Source: Turicibacter sp. | Lineage (GTDB): Bacteria > Bacillota > Bacilli > MOL361 > Turicibacteraceae | Assembly (NCBI GenBank): GCA_030531025.1 | Contig: JAUMTV010000125.1 | Span: 1-8,825, forward strand | DNA: 8,825 nt | Direction: 5' to 3' | Shown: positions 1 through 5,969 of the stretch, one piece after another | Position numbering within the stretch: position 1 is the stretch's first letter | Layout: each line of letters begins with the position of its first letter | The notes under the pieces: generated by a model | What the model was told of the DNA's origin: nothing | Databases searched by the model: none | What the model saw: the letters and a program-made list of their open reading frames with translations, nothing else | Position numbers and translations under genes: made by a program

Positions 1-142
1 GCACCGTTTATTTTCGTTTATTGTGGTGCCCTCCAGGCGTGATGGTCTATATAGAGTTTATTTTTAAATTTAAAAGATATAAATCCATTCATATTTTAAG
101 AGTTAAAAAGAATGTCTTTATTATTTTAAAACGAAGATAACA
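1..142. other. AT-rich intergenic stretch, no gene recognised
   Basis: No credible reading frame is seen on either strand. The first 30 bases can fold as a 5-bp stem (GCACC at 1-5 with GGTGC at 25-29) around a 19-base AT-rich loop, and 49-58 is a short palindrome (TCTATATAGA). These may be the tail of an RNA or leader that begins before the window. The more GC-rich patch at 23-45 stands out from its surroundings but matches no RNA family I know. Bases 60-142 are simple AT-rich sequence. Confidence 0.4.
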
Positions 143-205
143 AACAAAAAAAGATATAATTCGACAACTTAACACAAAAAAAAACACAACTTATTGAGGT
201 GTATA

Positions 206-214
206 TGGCATAAT
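206..214 (+). promoter_or_regulatory. Possible extended -10 promoter of RNA copy 1
   Basis: TGG followed by CATAAT matches an extended -10 element (TGn plus five of six -10 bases). A start about seven bases later (near 221) would place the first hairpin at the very 5' end of the transcript. No convincing -35 hexamer lies 16-18 bases upstream, so this is a tentative call. The same TGG-before-minus-10 pattern is seen at the queD and mgsA promoters. Confidence 0.35.
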
Positions 215-220
215 AATAAA

Positions 221-357
221 TGTCTTGAAGAACAAGACACTACCCTAATTTATAATTACGAAGTTCCCCCAAAAAACTTCGTAATATTCTCTCTTTTCAT
301 CCCAATATTTATAAATCATCCCCTGTTTTATGAGGTTCTTTTGAACCTCCTTTTTTT
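221..357 (+). ncRNA. Candidate small regulatory RNA, copy 1
   Basis: The predicted RNA has three hairpins in a row: TGTCTTG/CAAGACA (221-227 with 233-239, loop AAGAA); ATTACGAAGTT/AACTTCGTAAT (255-265 with 275-285, 11 perfect pairs, loop CCCCCAAAA); and a terminator GAGGTTC/GAACCTC (332-338 with 343-349, loop TTTT) followed by a seven-T run. Unpaired stretches carry C-rich patches: TACCCT (241-246), CATCCC (298-303) and CATCCCC (317-323). C-rich unpaired motifs are how several Firmicutes small RNAs (for example RsaE/RoxS and the multicopy LhrC family) contact Shine-Dalgarno sequences. I recognise no specific family. The structure is seen; that it is transcribed and acts as a regulator is inference. 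Confidence 0.55.
332..357 (+). terminator. Intrinsic terminator of RNA copy 1
   Basis: Seven-pair stem GAGGTTC/GAACCTC with a TTTT loop, followed by C and seven T. A clear Rho-independent terminator on the + strand. Confidence 0.85.
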
Positions 358-439
358 ATTTTAAATATAAATGAGTGAACAAAAAAAGATATAATTCGAC
401 ATTTTAACACGAAAAGAACACAATTCATTGAGATATATA

Positions 440-448
440 TGGCATAAT
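440..448 (+). promoter_or_regulatory. Possible extended -10 promoter of RNA copy 2
   Basis: Identical TGG-CATAAT element in the second repeat copy. The sequence just upstream has diverged from copy 1, so the two copies could differ in promoter strength or regulation while making the same RNA. Confidence 0.35.
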
Positions 449-454
449 AATAAA

Positions 455-590
455 TGTCTTGAAGAACAAGACACTACCCTAATTTATAATTACGAAGTTC
501 CCCCAAAAAACTTCGTAATATTCTCTCTTTTCATCCCAATATTTATAAATCATCCCCTGTTTTATGAGGTTCTTTTGAACCTCCTTTTTT
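455..590 (+). ncRNA. Candidate small regulatory RNA, copy 2
   Basis: Predicted to give an RNA identical to copy 1, with hairpins at 455-473 and 489-519 and a terminator at 566-590 (six T rather than seven). Having two identical copies in tandem resembles the multicopy sRNA arrangement known for LhrC in Listeria. A reading frame of 96 codons (428-718) overlaps this copy, but it also runs through the terminator, the queD promoter and the riboswitch, has no ribosome binding site and is judged spurious. Confidence 0.55.
566..590 (+). terminator. Intrinsic terminator of RNA copy 2
   Basis: Same seven-pair stem and TTTT loop as in copy 1, followed by C and six T. It should separate the small RNA unit from the queuosine operon promoter at 632-660. 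Confidence 0.85.
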
Positions 591-631
591 ATTTTTTAGC
601 AATTTTTGTAAAATTTTGTTTTAGAATAGAC

Positions 632-660
632 TTGCTAATTCATTGTATTTATGGTATAAA
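632..660 (+). promoter_or_regulatory. Promoter of the queuosine operon
   Basis: TTGCTA (632-637), a 17-base spacer and TATAAA (655-660), with TGG directly before the -10 hexamer (extended -10). The predicted start near 667 lies just upstream of the riboswitch aptamer, as expected for a leader RNA controlled by preQ1. Confidence 0.75.
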
Positions 661-677
661 AAAGTGTAAATTAAATC

Positions 678-718
678 AGACAGTTCATTTAGACCATCCT
701 GTCTTAAAACAAAACTAG
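678..718 (+). promoter_or_regulatory. Class I preQ1 riboswitch aptamer
   Basis: A six-pair P1 stem, AGACAG (678-683) with CTGTCT (699-704), closes a 15-base loop that begins with TTC, as in known preQ1-I aptamers. An A-rich tail follows, TTAAAACAAAACTAGG (704-719), close to the family's AAAAAACUA tail. The loop contains TAG (690-692), which can pair with CTA in the tail (715-717) to form the H-type pseudoknot that buries the ligand. The element lies between a good promoter and terminators, directly upstream of preQ1 biosynthesis genes, which is the classic location. The loop is longer than the compact B. subtilis example, so the exact subtype is uncertain. The expected role is to lower operon expression when preQ1 is plentiful. 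Confidence 0.85.
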
Positions 719-742
719 GCTCGTATAGATAAAGAAACTATT

Positions 743-762
743 GGCGCCTTTGCGCCTTTTTT
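743..762 (+). terminator. Leader terminator 1, likely riboswitch expression platform
   Basis: GGCGC (743-747) pairs with GCGCC (752-756) around a CTTT loop, followed by six T. It lies 25 bases after the aptamer tail. The AGGC just after the tail CTA (717-720) can pair with GCCT at 746-749 or 754-757, which gives a possible antiterminator that overlaps the ligand-dependent pseudoknot. The switching model is inference; the terminator itself is plain. Confidence 0.75.
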
Positions 763-773
763 ATTGCTAAAAT

Positions 774-824
774 AAAAGCTTCTTTTGTGTATGTCTAGTG
801 ATGTACATAAAAGAAGCTTTTTTT
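774..824 (+). terminator. Leader terminator 2, long hairpin before queD
   Basis: An uninterrupted stem of about 21 pairs, including three G-T pairs, joins 774-794 and 801-821 with loop CTAGTG. Its outer 12 pairs are perfect (AAAGCTTCTTTT with its complement). The T-run 818-824 makes it a strong intrinsic terminator. It ends seven bases before the queD Shine-Dalgarno sequence. It is a second terminator in series with the one at 743-762, so transcription must pass both to reach queD, unless an unseen promoter lies between them. Confidence 0.8.
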
Positions 825-843
825 GTAGAGAGGAGAGAGAGCA

Positions 844-1275
844 ATGTTTACATTAAAAAGTGAAATTCAATTTGATATGGCTCATTATTTAAGCGGGTAT
901 AAAGGAAAGTGTAACAATATTCATGGTCATCGTTATCGTCTAGTCGTTAAGGTATCTAGTCAAACTTTACATGAAGAGGGACAATTACGCGGCATGGTTA
1001 CTGATTTTTCAGATGTTAAATCTGTCTTGAAGGAGATTCATGATTTATTTGATCATAAATTAGTAGTTGAAAATAATGAAGAAGGATGTCGTGTTGTTGA
1101 TAAATTAAACGAATCTGGCAAATTGTTTGATATTTTATTTGTTCCATACCGTCCAACAGCAGAAGAAATGTCACGTCATATTTATCATGAAATTCAAAAA
1201 CATGGGATAGCCGTAACAGAGGTTGAGCTATATGAAACACCGACAAATAGTTGTATTTATAGGGAGGATATCTAA
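844..1275 (+). CDS. queD: 6-carboxy-5,6,7,8-tetrahydropterin synthase (QueD)
   Basis: QueD converts 7,8-dihydroneopterin triphosphate to 6-carboxytetrahydropterin, the second step from GTP towards queuosine; it is a cytosolic, zinc-dependent member of the PTPS fold. The 143-residue protein has the zinc histidines H14, H27 and H29 (FDMAH and NIHGH), the catalytic cysteine C23 in KCNNIHGH and the D70-H71 pair in LFDHKL. The C-terminal ELYETPTNS carries the pterin-anchoring glutamate region. Length is normal for the family. The ATG at 844 has AGGAG (831-835) eight bases upstream. It is the first gene of the operon, downstream of the preQ1 riboswitch and two leader terminators. Its stop TAA overlaps the queE ATG by one base, which suggests translational coupling. 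The identification is firm. Confidence 0.95.
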   Translation: MFTLKSEIQFDMAHYLSGYKGKCNNIHGHRYRLVVKVSSQTLHEEGQLRGMVTDFSDVKSVLKEIHDLFDHKLVVENNEEGCRVVDKLNESGKLFDILFVPYRPTAEEMSRHIYHEIQKHGIAVTEVELYETPTNSCIYREDI

Positions 1276-1943
1276 TGTTTAATGTCATTGAAACCTTTGT
1301 CTCAATTGATGGAGAAGGGCCTACATCTGGTGAGTTAGCAACGTTTATTCGTTTTAGTCATTGTAACTTACGATGTAGTTGGTGTGATACAACATATTCT
1401 TGGGATGAAACATCAGCTGTTACACGTATGAGTGCCGAAGAGATTTATCATTATATAAAACAAACGAATGTAAAGAATGTGACACTGACAGGAGGAGAGC
1501 CTCTGATTCAGCCCAATATTGAATTATTATTAGATACTCTACTTGAGGATCACGAGTTAATCATTCACATTGAAACAAATGGATCGGTTGATATTACGGC
1601 TTTGAAAGAAAAATATAAAAACGGTAATCTACACTTTATTTTAGATTATAAATGTCCAGCAAGTAAAATGAGTGCAAAGATGTGCCATCAAAATTTAACG
1701 GTTGTTGATAAAAAAGATGTTTATAAATTTGTCATTGCAGGTCAGGAAGATTTACATACCGCTTTATCCATTATTAATAGCTATGATTTAATTCATCGCT
1801 GCCTTGTCTATTTTAGTCCTGTTACAGATAAAGTAGAGCCAAAAGAGATTGTTGAATTTATGAAAAATCATTGTTTAAATGATGTTCGTTTACAACTACA
1901 GTTACATAAGTATATTTGGCCGAAGGAAATGAGGGGAGTTTAG
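1275..1943 (+). CDS. queE: 7-carboxy-7-deazaguanine synthase (QueE), radical SAM
   Basis: QueE is a radical SAM enzyme that contracts the ring of 6-carboxytetrahydropterin to give 7-carboxy-7-deazaguanine (CDG). The 222-residue protein shows the cluster motif C30-N-L-R-C34-S-W-C37 (CX3CX2C), which binds the 4Fe-4S cluster. It also has the N-terminal substrate segment [14 protein letters not shown] (6-19) and the SAM-contacting TGGEP (72-76). It is slightly shorter than the B. subtilis enzyme but looks complete. The start ATG shares its A with the queD stop codon and has AGGGAGG (1261-1267) seven bases upstream, inside the end of queD. folE follows after one spacer base. Its operon position directly between its substrate supplier QueD and QueC supports the call. 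Confidence 0.95.
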   Translation: MFNVIETFVSIDGEGPTSGELATFIRFSHCNLRCSWCDTTYSWDETSAVTRMSAEEIYHYIKQTNVKNVTLTGGEPLIQPNIELLLDTLLEDHELIIHIETNGSVDITALKEKYKNGNLHFILDYKCPASKMSAKMCHQNLTVVDKKDVYKFVIAGQEDLHTALSIINSYDLIHRCLVYFSPVTDKVEPKEIVEFMKNHCLNDVRLQLQLHKYIWPKEMRGV

Positions 1944-1944
1944 A

Positions 1945-2541
1945 ATGAGCCGTCAAATTGATACGGATAAAATTGAAGCTTGTATTCGTGAAATTTTAAT
2001 TGCACTAGGAGATGATCCAAGTCGTGAAGGGTTAAAGGAGACGCCAAAAAGAGTCGCAAAAATGTACGAAGAAGTATTTGCAGGCATGGCGTTAAGTAAT
2101 GATGAGATTGCGAGTTTGTATGGAACAACATTTGACGAAGAAGTATCGGCTGAACAGTCTAATCATAATTTTGTTATTGTTCAAGATATTCCAATTTTCA
2201 GTTATTGTGAACATCATTTAGCGCTGATGTATAACATGAAAGTTAGTGTCGCCTATTTGCCAAAAGAAAAAATTATTGGTTTAAGTAAAATAGCAAGGAT
2301 AGCAGATATGGTCGGACGCCGATTACAACTTCAAGAACGTATTGGTGAGGAAATCGCCGAGATTGTTGGAAAAATAACAGAAAGTGACGCCATTATTGTT
2401 CTTGTTCAAGGAGAGCATAGTTGTATGACCTCAAGAGGCATTAAGAAACCTGGGTCATCAACAACGACAGTGACCTATAAAGGCAAGCGGATTGAAACAG
2501 ATTCGAATTTAAGACAAGAAATCCTCTTGTTAATGAGATAA
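1945..2541 (+). CDS. folE: GTP cyclohydrolase I (FolE)
   Basis: FolE hydrolyses GTP to 7,8-dihydroneopterin triphosphate, the entry step shared by folate, tetrahydropterin and 7-deazaguanine pathways. The 198-residue protein carries the zinc ligands C88 and H91 in YCEHHLAL and C160 in [11 protein letters not shown]90 and H158 match the catalytic H112 and H179 of the E. coli enzyme. The region [10 protein letters not shown] (124-133) is typical of the family. It starts at ATG 1945 with GAGGGGAG (1931-1938) six bases upstream. Its place between queE and queC suggests that this copy mainly feeds queuosine. If a second folE exists elsewhere in the genome this one would be the dedicated paralogue; otherwise the riboswitch would also affect folate. 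The window cannot decide this. Confidence 0.95.
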   Translation: MSRQIDTDKIEACIREILIALGDDPSREGLKETPKRVAKMYEEVFAGMALSNDEIASLYGTTFDEEVSAEQSNHNFVIVQDIPIFSYCEHHLALMYNMKVSVAYLPKEKIIGLSKIARIADMVGRRLQLQERIGEEIAEIVGKITESDAIIVLVQGEHSCMTSRGIKKPGSSTTTVTYKGKRIETDSNLRQEILLLMR

Positions 2542-2553
2542 GGAGTGATTAAA

Positions 2554-3213
2554 GTGAATAAAAAAGCGGTGGTTGTCTTTAGTGGAGGCCAAGATTCAAC
2601 GACGTGTCTATTTTGGGCAATGAAACAATTTGATGAAGTTATTGCTGTGACGTTTGATTATAATCAACGACATCGTCATGAACTTGACTGTGCAAAAGCG
2701 ATTTGTGAAGAGTTTGGAGTGGAACATCATATTTTAGATATGTCATTATTAAGTCAATTAGCTCCCAATGCGTTAACACGTGATGAAATTGAAATTAAAG
2801 AAGGTGAAAATGGTGAACTTCCATCAACATTTGTAGAGGGACGTAATATGCTGTTTTTAACATTTGCTGGAGTGTTGGCTAAAGTCAAAGGGGCGCGCCA
2901 TATCATTACAGGCGTGTGTGAAACAGATTTCTCGGGTTATCCAGATTGTCGAGATATCTTTATTAAATCGTTAAATGTCACACTTAATTTAAGTATGGAT
3001 TATGAATTTGTCGTTCACACCCCTTTAATGTGGCTAGATAAAGCTCAAACGTGGGAGATGGCTGATACACTTGGAAAATTAGATTATATCCGTGAGCATA
3101 CGTTGACTTGTTATAATGGAATTAAAGGTGACGGTTGTGGAACTTGTCCGGCCTGTCACTTGAGACAACGTGGACTTGAAAAGTATTTAGGTAAAAAAGG
3201 AGAGAAAAAATAA
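2554..3213 (+). CDS. queC: 7-cyano-7-deazaguanine synthase (QueC)
   Basis: QueC uses ATP and ammonia to turn CDG into preQ0 (7-cyano-7-deazaguanine). It is an ATP-dependent PP-loop enzyme with a structural zinc site. The 219-residue protein begins with the PP-loop SGGQDS (10-15) and has FVEGRN (93-98) in the substrate region. It ends with four zinc cysteines, C186, C195, C198 and C201, in [19 protein letters not shown] chose GTG 2554: an AAGGAG (2540-2545) lies eight bases upstream, whereas a GTG at 2545 overlaps that Shine-Dalgarno and would add only three residues. The Shine-Dalgarno begins inside the folE stop codon, so the genes are 12 bp apart and probably coupled. The enzyme is complete and the call firm. 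Confidence 0.95.
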   Translation: MNKKAVVVFSGGQDSTTCLFWAMKQFDEVIAVTFDYNQRHRHELDCAKAICEEFGVEHHILDMSLLSQLAPNALTRDEIEIKEGENGELPSTFVEGRNMLFLTFAGVLAKVKGARHIITGVCETDFSGYPDCRDIFIKSLNVTLNLSMDYEFVVHTPLMWLDKAQTWEMADTLGKLDYIREHTLTCYNGIKGDGCGTCPACHLRQRGLEKYLGKKGEKK

Positions 3214-3214
3214 A

Positions 3215-3712
3215 ATGGCAGGACGCAAGCAAGAGGATTTAAAAACAATTACTTTATTAGGAAACCAAGGCACAACGTATACTTATTCATATGACCCAGA
3301 TATTTTAGAAGTGTTTGACAATAAACATCCAAATAATGATTACTTTGTTAAATTTAATTGTCCGGAATTTACAAGTCTTTGTCCTATTACAGGACAACCG
3401 GATTTTGCGACCATCTACATCTCATACATTCCTGGTGAAAAAATGGTAGAAAGTAAATCATTAAAGCTTTATTTATTTAGCTTCCGAAATCATGGTGATT
3501 TTCATGAAGACTGCATGAATATTATTATGAAAGACTTAATTAAGTTAATGGATCCTAAATATATTGAAGTTTGGGGGAAGTTCACACCACGTGGGGGAAT
3601 CAGTATCGATCCGTATTGTAACTATGGACGCCCAGGAACAAAATATGAAGAAATGGCGATGTATCGTTTAATGAATCATGACTTATATCCAGAAAAAGTT
3701 GATAATCGATAA
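3215..3712 (+). CDS. queF: NADPH-dependent 7-cyano-7-deazaguanine reductase (QueF)
   Basis: QueF reduces the nitrile of preQ0 to the aminomethyl group of preQ1, using two NADPH. At 165 residues it belongs to the short, single-domain (B. subtilis type) branch of the tunnelling fold. The catalytic cysteine is C56 in [14 protein letters not shown], with the conserved D63. The signature [13 protein letters not shown] (79-91) supplies the substrate and NADPH residues, followed by GDFHED (94-99) with the substrate-binding glutamate. The ATG follows the queC stop by one base; the nearest Shine-Dalgarno, AAGGAG (3197-3202), is 12 bases upstream, a rather long spacing that might lower translation of this last enzyme. 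No terminator is seen after it. Its product preQ1 is the ligand of the riboswitch at 678-718. Confidence 0.95.
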   Translation: MAGRKQEDLKTITLLGNQGTTYTYSYDPDILEVFDNKHPNNDYFVKFNCPEFTSLCPITGQPDFATIYISYIPGEKMVESKSLKLYLFSFRNHGDFHEDCMNIIMKDLIKLMDPKYIEVWGKFTPRGGISIDPYCNYGRPGTKYEEMAMYRLMNHDLYPEKVDNR

Positions 3713-3785
3713 GGCTAATGCTTTTATTCCTCCTAGAGTGTGGTAGAGTATGAATAGAAGTACTTTCTATAAAGGAGGAGTTATT

Positions 3786-5288
3786 TTGAATAAGGAGCAG
3801 GCATTAAGTTTTTTAAAAGAGCATCTCACTAAAATGAATTATTTGAATTCGACGTTAAGTATTGTGTCATGGGATATGGAAGTGATGGCACCCGTCAATG
3901 CTATTGATTACCGTAGTGAAGTGATGGGGTATTTGTCGGGAGAGTACCATCTATTAGCGACTGAAGCAAAAATTAAAGATGCATTAGACATTTTAGCAAC
4001 AGAAGAAAGTCTCACACAATATGAGGCTAAATTAGTCGAACATTTTAAAGAATGGTATGAAAAGAGTATTAAAATTCCTCAATCTCTACAACAAGAGTTA
4101 ACAGTGGCAACTTCAAAAGGAAGTCAATATTGGAAACAGGCAAAAGAACAACAAAATTATGATCTTTTTAAACCATATTTAAAACGAATTGTTGAGCTAG
4201 CAGTTAAGCAAGCAGAATGTATTGGATATAAAGGGCATATTTATAATGCGTTTTTAGATGATTTTGAAAAAGGGATGACAGTTGAAGAGCTTGATCGTAT
4301 TTTTCCACCTTTGCGAGATGGACTTGTTGAGCTATTAAATAAGATTAAAAGCTCTAATCAAAAAGACGGACAGACTCACCCATCAGGTCTTTTTGATAAA
4401 GAACGTCAAGAGAAGTTATCGCTTATGATATTAGATGCAATGGGATATGATTATAAAAATTCAGGACGAGTAGATGAAGTTGAACATCCATTTACGACTA
4501 CCCTTGGTCCGAAAGATGTTCGTATTACGACGCATTATTATGAAGATAATCTAGAAAGTGCAATGTTTAGTTCTATTCATGAAGGGGGACATGCAATTTA
4601 TGAACAAAACATGCCGCATGAATTAGCGGTTTATGGAATAGATGACTCACCATCTATGGGAATACATGAATCACAATCACGTTTTTATGAAAATATTATT
4701 GGACGTAGTCTACCATTTTGGCGTAACTTTTATCCAAAATTACAAGCAATTTTTCCAGAATATAAAGACGTCTCGTTAGAAAATTTTTATCGTCTCATTA
4801 ATCAAGTAAATCCATCTCTTATTCGCACAGAAGCCGATGAGGTGACGTATTCATTACATGTCATTATCCGTTATGAGATTGAAAAATTATTAGTAAGTCA
4901 TGCTGTTGAGGTGGATGAGTTGCCAGCTCTTTGGAATCAAAAGTATGAAGAATACTTAGGAATTACACCGCAAAATGATTCAGAGGGAGTGATGCAAGAT
5001 GTTCATTGGTCAGAAGCATTAATCGGTTATTTTCCGAGTTATGCTCTTGGTAATTTATATGGAGCACAGTTTTATCATCAGATGAAAAAAGATATTCCGG
5101 ATATTGAAAAACAAATTGAATTAGGGCAGTTGTCTAGCATTTATAACTGGTTAAAAGATCGTGTACATGCTTATGGGAATATATATACACCATCAGAGCT
5201 TATTTTGCATGTGACAGGAGAACCATTAAATCCACAATATTTCATCGACTATTTAAACGAGAAGTATTCAAAAATATATAATTTTTAA
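3786..5288 (+). CDS. Metallocarboxypeptidase, M32 (carboxypeptidase Taq) family
   Basis: This is a cytosolic zinc carboxypeptidase that trims residues from peptide C-termini, probably in peptide turnover. It is related to Thermus Taq carboxypeptidase and B. subtilis YpwA. The 500-residue protein has the zinc motif HEGGH (265-269) and HES (294-296), whose glutamate is the third zinc ligand. It also has the family signatures HPFTT (234-238), IRTEADEVTYSLH (346-358) and GYFPSYALGNLYGAQ (414-428). Length is normal, with no signal peptide. I chose TTG 3786 because AAAGGAGGAG (3771-3780) lies directly upstream. The in-frame ATG 3750 would add 12 residues and has no clear ribosome binding site. There is no terminator after queF, so it may share the operon transcript; a weak TTGATA-17-TTTTAT pair (3699-3727) could also serve. 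There is no obvious functional link to queuosine. Confidence 0.9.
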   Translation: MNKEQALSFLKEHLTKMNYLNSTLSIVSWDMEVMAPVNAIDYRSEVMGYLSGEYHLLATEAKIKDALDILATEESLTQYEAKLVEHFKEWYEKSIKIPQSLQQELTVATSKGSQYWKQAKEQQNYDLFKPYLKRIVELAVKQAECIGYKGHIYNAFLDDFEKGMTVEELDRIFPPLRDGLVELLNKIKSSNQKDGQTHPSGLFDKERQEKLSLMILDAMGYDYKNSGRVDEVEHPFTTTLGPKDVRITTHYYEDNLESAMFSSIHEGGHAIYEQNMPHELAVYGIDDSPSMGIHESQSRFYENIIGRSLPFWRNFYPKLQAIFPEYKDVSLENFYRLINQVNPSLIRTEADEVTYSLHVIIRYEIEKLLVSHAVEVDELPALWNQKYEEYLGITPQNDSEGVMQDVHWSEALIGYFPSYALGNLYGAQFYHQMKKDIPDIEKQIELGQLSSIYNWLKDRVHAYGNIYTPSELILHVTGEPLNPQYFIDYLNEKYSKIYNF

Positions 5289-5311
5289 TTTAATGTAACG
5301 TCGTTTCATAT

Positions 5312-5350
5312 ACTCCAGTGTAAGAACAATCTTATCACTGGAGTTTTTTT
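5312..5350 (+). terminator. Intrinsic terminator after the M32 gene
   Basis: ACTCCAGTG (5312-5320) pairs with CACTGGAGT (5336-5344), extended inward by TAAGA/TCTTA across one bulged T, with loop ACAA. A seven-T run (5344-5350) follows. The next gene starts only 19 bases after the T-run. Confidence 0.9.
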
Positions 5351-5368
5351 GTGAAATGGAGTGAGATG

Positions 5369-5863
5369 ATGAAATTAAAAATACGAAAAATGAAAGAACA
5401 GGATGCATTGAAGATTTCGTTTTGGCAATATACTGAGCCTTATGATTGGTACAATCTTAATGGGGCTAAAGAGTGCGTAGAGGAGTTTTTAGAAGATAAC
5501 TATTACACTGTGTTGAACCAAGAAGAACAAGTCATTGGTTTTTATTGTTATGGAAGGTCTGCTCAAGTATCAGTCGGAAAAGTAAAAGGTTTTTATGATG
5601 ATACAACTTATACAGATATTGGCTTAGGCATGAATCCACTACTATGTGGAAAAGGACATGGTCCTAACTTTGTTAAACTTGGGATGGAGCATGCAAAAAA
5701 TAAATATGGGAGCCAAAAGTTTAGGTTGACAGTTGCTGATTTTAATATAAGAGCCATTAAAACTTATGAAAAAGTAGGATTTAAAGAAATTGGTGTCTTT
5801 AAAAATCAGTCCATTCGCTTTAAAGTGATGTGTTATGAAGAAAAAAAGTCATACAGACGTTGA
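5369..5863 (+). CDS. GNAT family N-acetyltransferase
   Basis: This is a GCN5-related N-acetyltransferase, using acetyl-CoA to acetylate an amine; the substrate is unknown. The 164-residue protein has the acetyl-CoA loop CGKGHG (93-98, the Q/RxxGxG/A motif with C in the first position) after a beta-4-like segment DIGLGMNPLL. The RimI/RimJ-like tail motif LTVADFNIRAIKTYEKVGF (120-138) follows. The N-terminal SFWQYTEPYDWYNL (17-30) is a recognisable subgroup feature, but I do not know its function. I chose ATG 5369: GGAG (5358-5361) is seven bases upstream, while the in-frame GTG at 5351 abuts the terminator U-tract and has no ribosome binding site. There is hardly room for a promoter, so expression probably depends on readthrough of the preceding terminator. 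Confidence 0.85.
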   Translation: MKLKIRKMKEQDALKISFWQYTEPYDWYNLNGAKECVEEFLEDNYYTVLNQEEQVIGFYCYGRSAQVSVGKVKGFYDDTTYTDIGLGMNPLLCGKGHGPNFVKLGMEHAKNKYGSQKFRLTVADFNIRAIKTYEKVGFKEIGVFKNQSIRFKVMCYEEKKSYRR

Positions 5864-5917
5864 CGTTTTTTGATAAAAATAAAATTAGTAAAAAAATATA
5901 AAATTTTAATAAAAAAG

Positions 5918-5946
5918 TTGCTAAAATAAAGAAAATTTTATATGAT
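5918..5946 (+). promoter_or_regulatory. Promoter of the sucrose-6-phosphate hydrolase gene
   Basis: TTGCTA (5918-5923), exactly 17 bases of spacer, then TATGAT (5941-5946). The upstream 40 bases are A/T tracts like an UP element. The predicted start is near 5953, giving a leader of about 65 bases. Confidence 0.75.
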
Positions 5947-5957
5947 AGAGCTGTACC

Positions 5958-5969
5958 TAAAACGCTTTA
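5958..5969 (+). promoter_or_regulatory. LacI/CcpA-type operator
   Basis: TAAAACGCTTTA is a near-palindrome centred on CG (five of six half-site bases match), the hallmark of LacI-family repressor sites. It lies at about +5 to +17 from the predicted start, a position where a bound repressor would block transcription. It matches the core but not the outer TG/CA of a CcpA cre box. A sucrose-specific ScrR/SacR-type regulator is therefore as likely as CcpA. No regulator gene is in the window. Confidence 0.55.

Larger units (their letters stand above)
143..357 (+). repeat. Tandem direct repeat, copy 1
   Basis: First of two head-to-tail copies spaced 234-235 bp apart. Three blocks can be told apart: a well conserved head (143-165, containing a TATAAT), a diverged middle (166-201, substitutions plus one 1-base indel in an A-run), and a tail identical to copy 2 over 155 bp (202-356). 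The identical tail carries all the hairpins and the terminator. The unit does not look like an insertion sequence: there is no transposase, no terminal inverted repeat and no protein frame. Confidence 0.9.
378..590 (+). repeat. Tandem direct repeat, copy 2
   Basis: Second copy of the unit that starts at 143. Positions 436-590 are identical to 202-356. The copies are joined by a ~20-bp unrelated AT-rich linker (358-377). After 590 the similarity stops and the queuosine operon promoter region begins, so the repeat ends exactly at the terminator U-tract. That is what a duplication of a whole small transcription unit would look like. Confidence 0.9.

Noticed and set aside
1..60. Possible T-box or 5S rRNA remnant at the window edge
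   Set aside because: The T-box antiterminator bulge sequence is not present and the 5S consensus does not match; too little sequence remains to judge.
202..246. Resemblance to a purine riboswitch (ATATGGCA followed by CTACC)
   Set aside because: The P1 closing stem and the second-loop GTAAA motif are missing and spacing is wrong; the elements are explained better as a promoter and a 5' hairpin.
143..590. CRISPR array or insertion sequence
   Set aside because: There are only two long copies with no short regular spacers, and no transposase, terminal inverted repeats or target duplication.
428..718. 96-codon open frame over the second repeat and the riboswitch
   Set aside because: It has no ribosome binding site, a low-complexity F/L/I-rich product, and crosses a terminator, the queD promoter and the preQ1 aptamer.
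1016..1288. Minus-strand frame opposite queD
   Set aside because: It lies fully opposite a confidently identified gene, with no family motif and no ribosome binding site; it is a shadow frame.
1940..2131. Minus-strand frame opposite folE
   Set aside because: Shadow of folE; short, with no recognisable domain.
3750..3785. Upstream ATG start for the M32 peptidase
   Set aside because: The in-frame TTG at 3786 has a near-perfect Shine-Dalgarno at the right distance, while ATG 3750 has none and would translate through that Shine-Dalgarno.
5864..5917. Terminator after the first GNAT gene
   Set aside because: A six-T run follows ACGTTGACG, but the only possible stem is about four weak pairs with a two-base loop, so I do not call a terminator.
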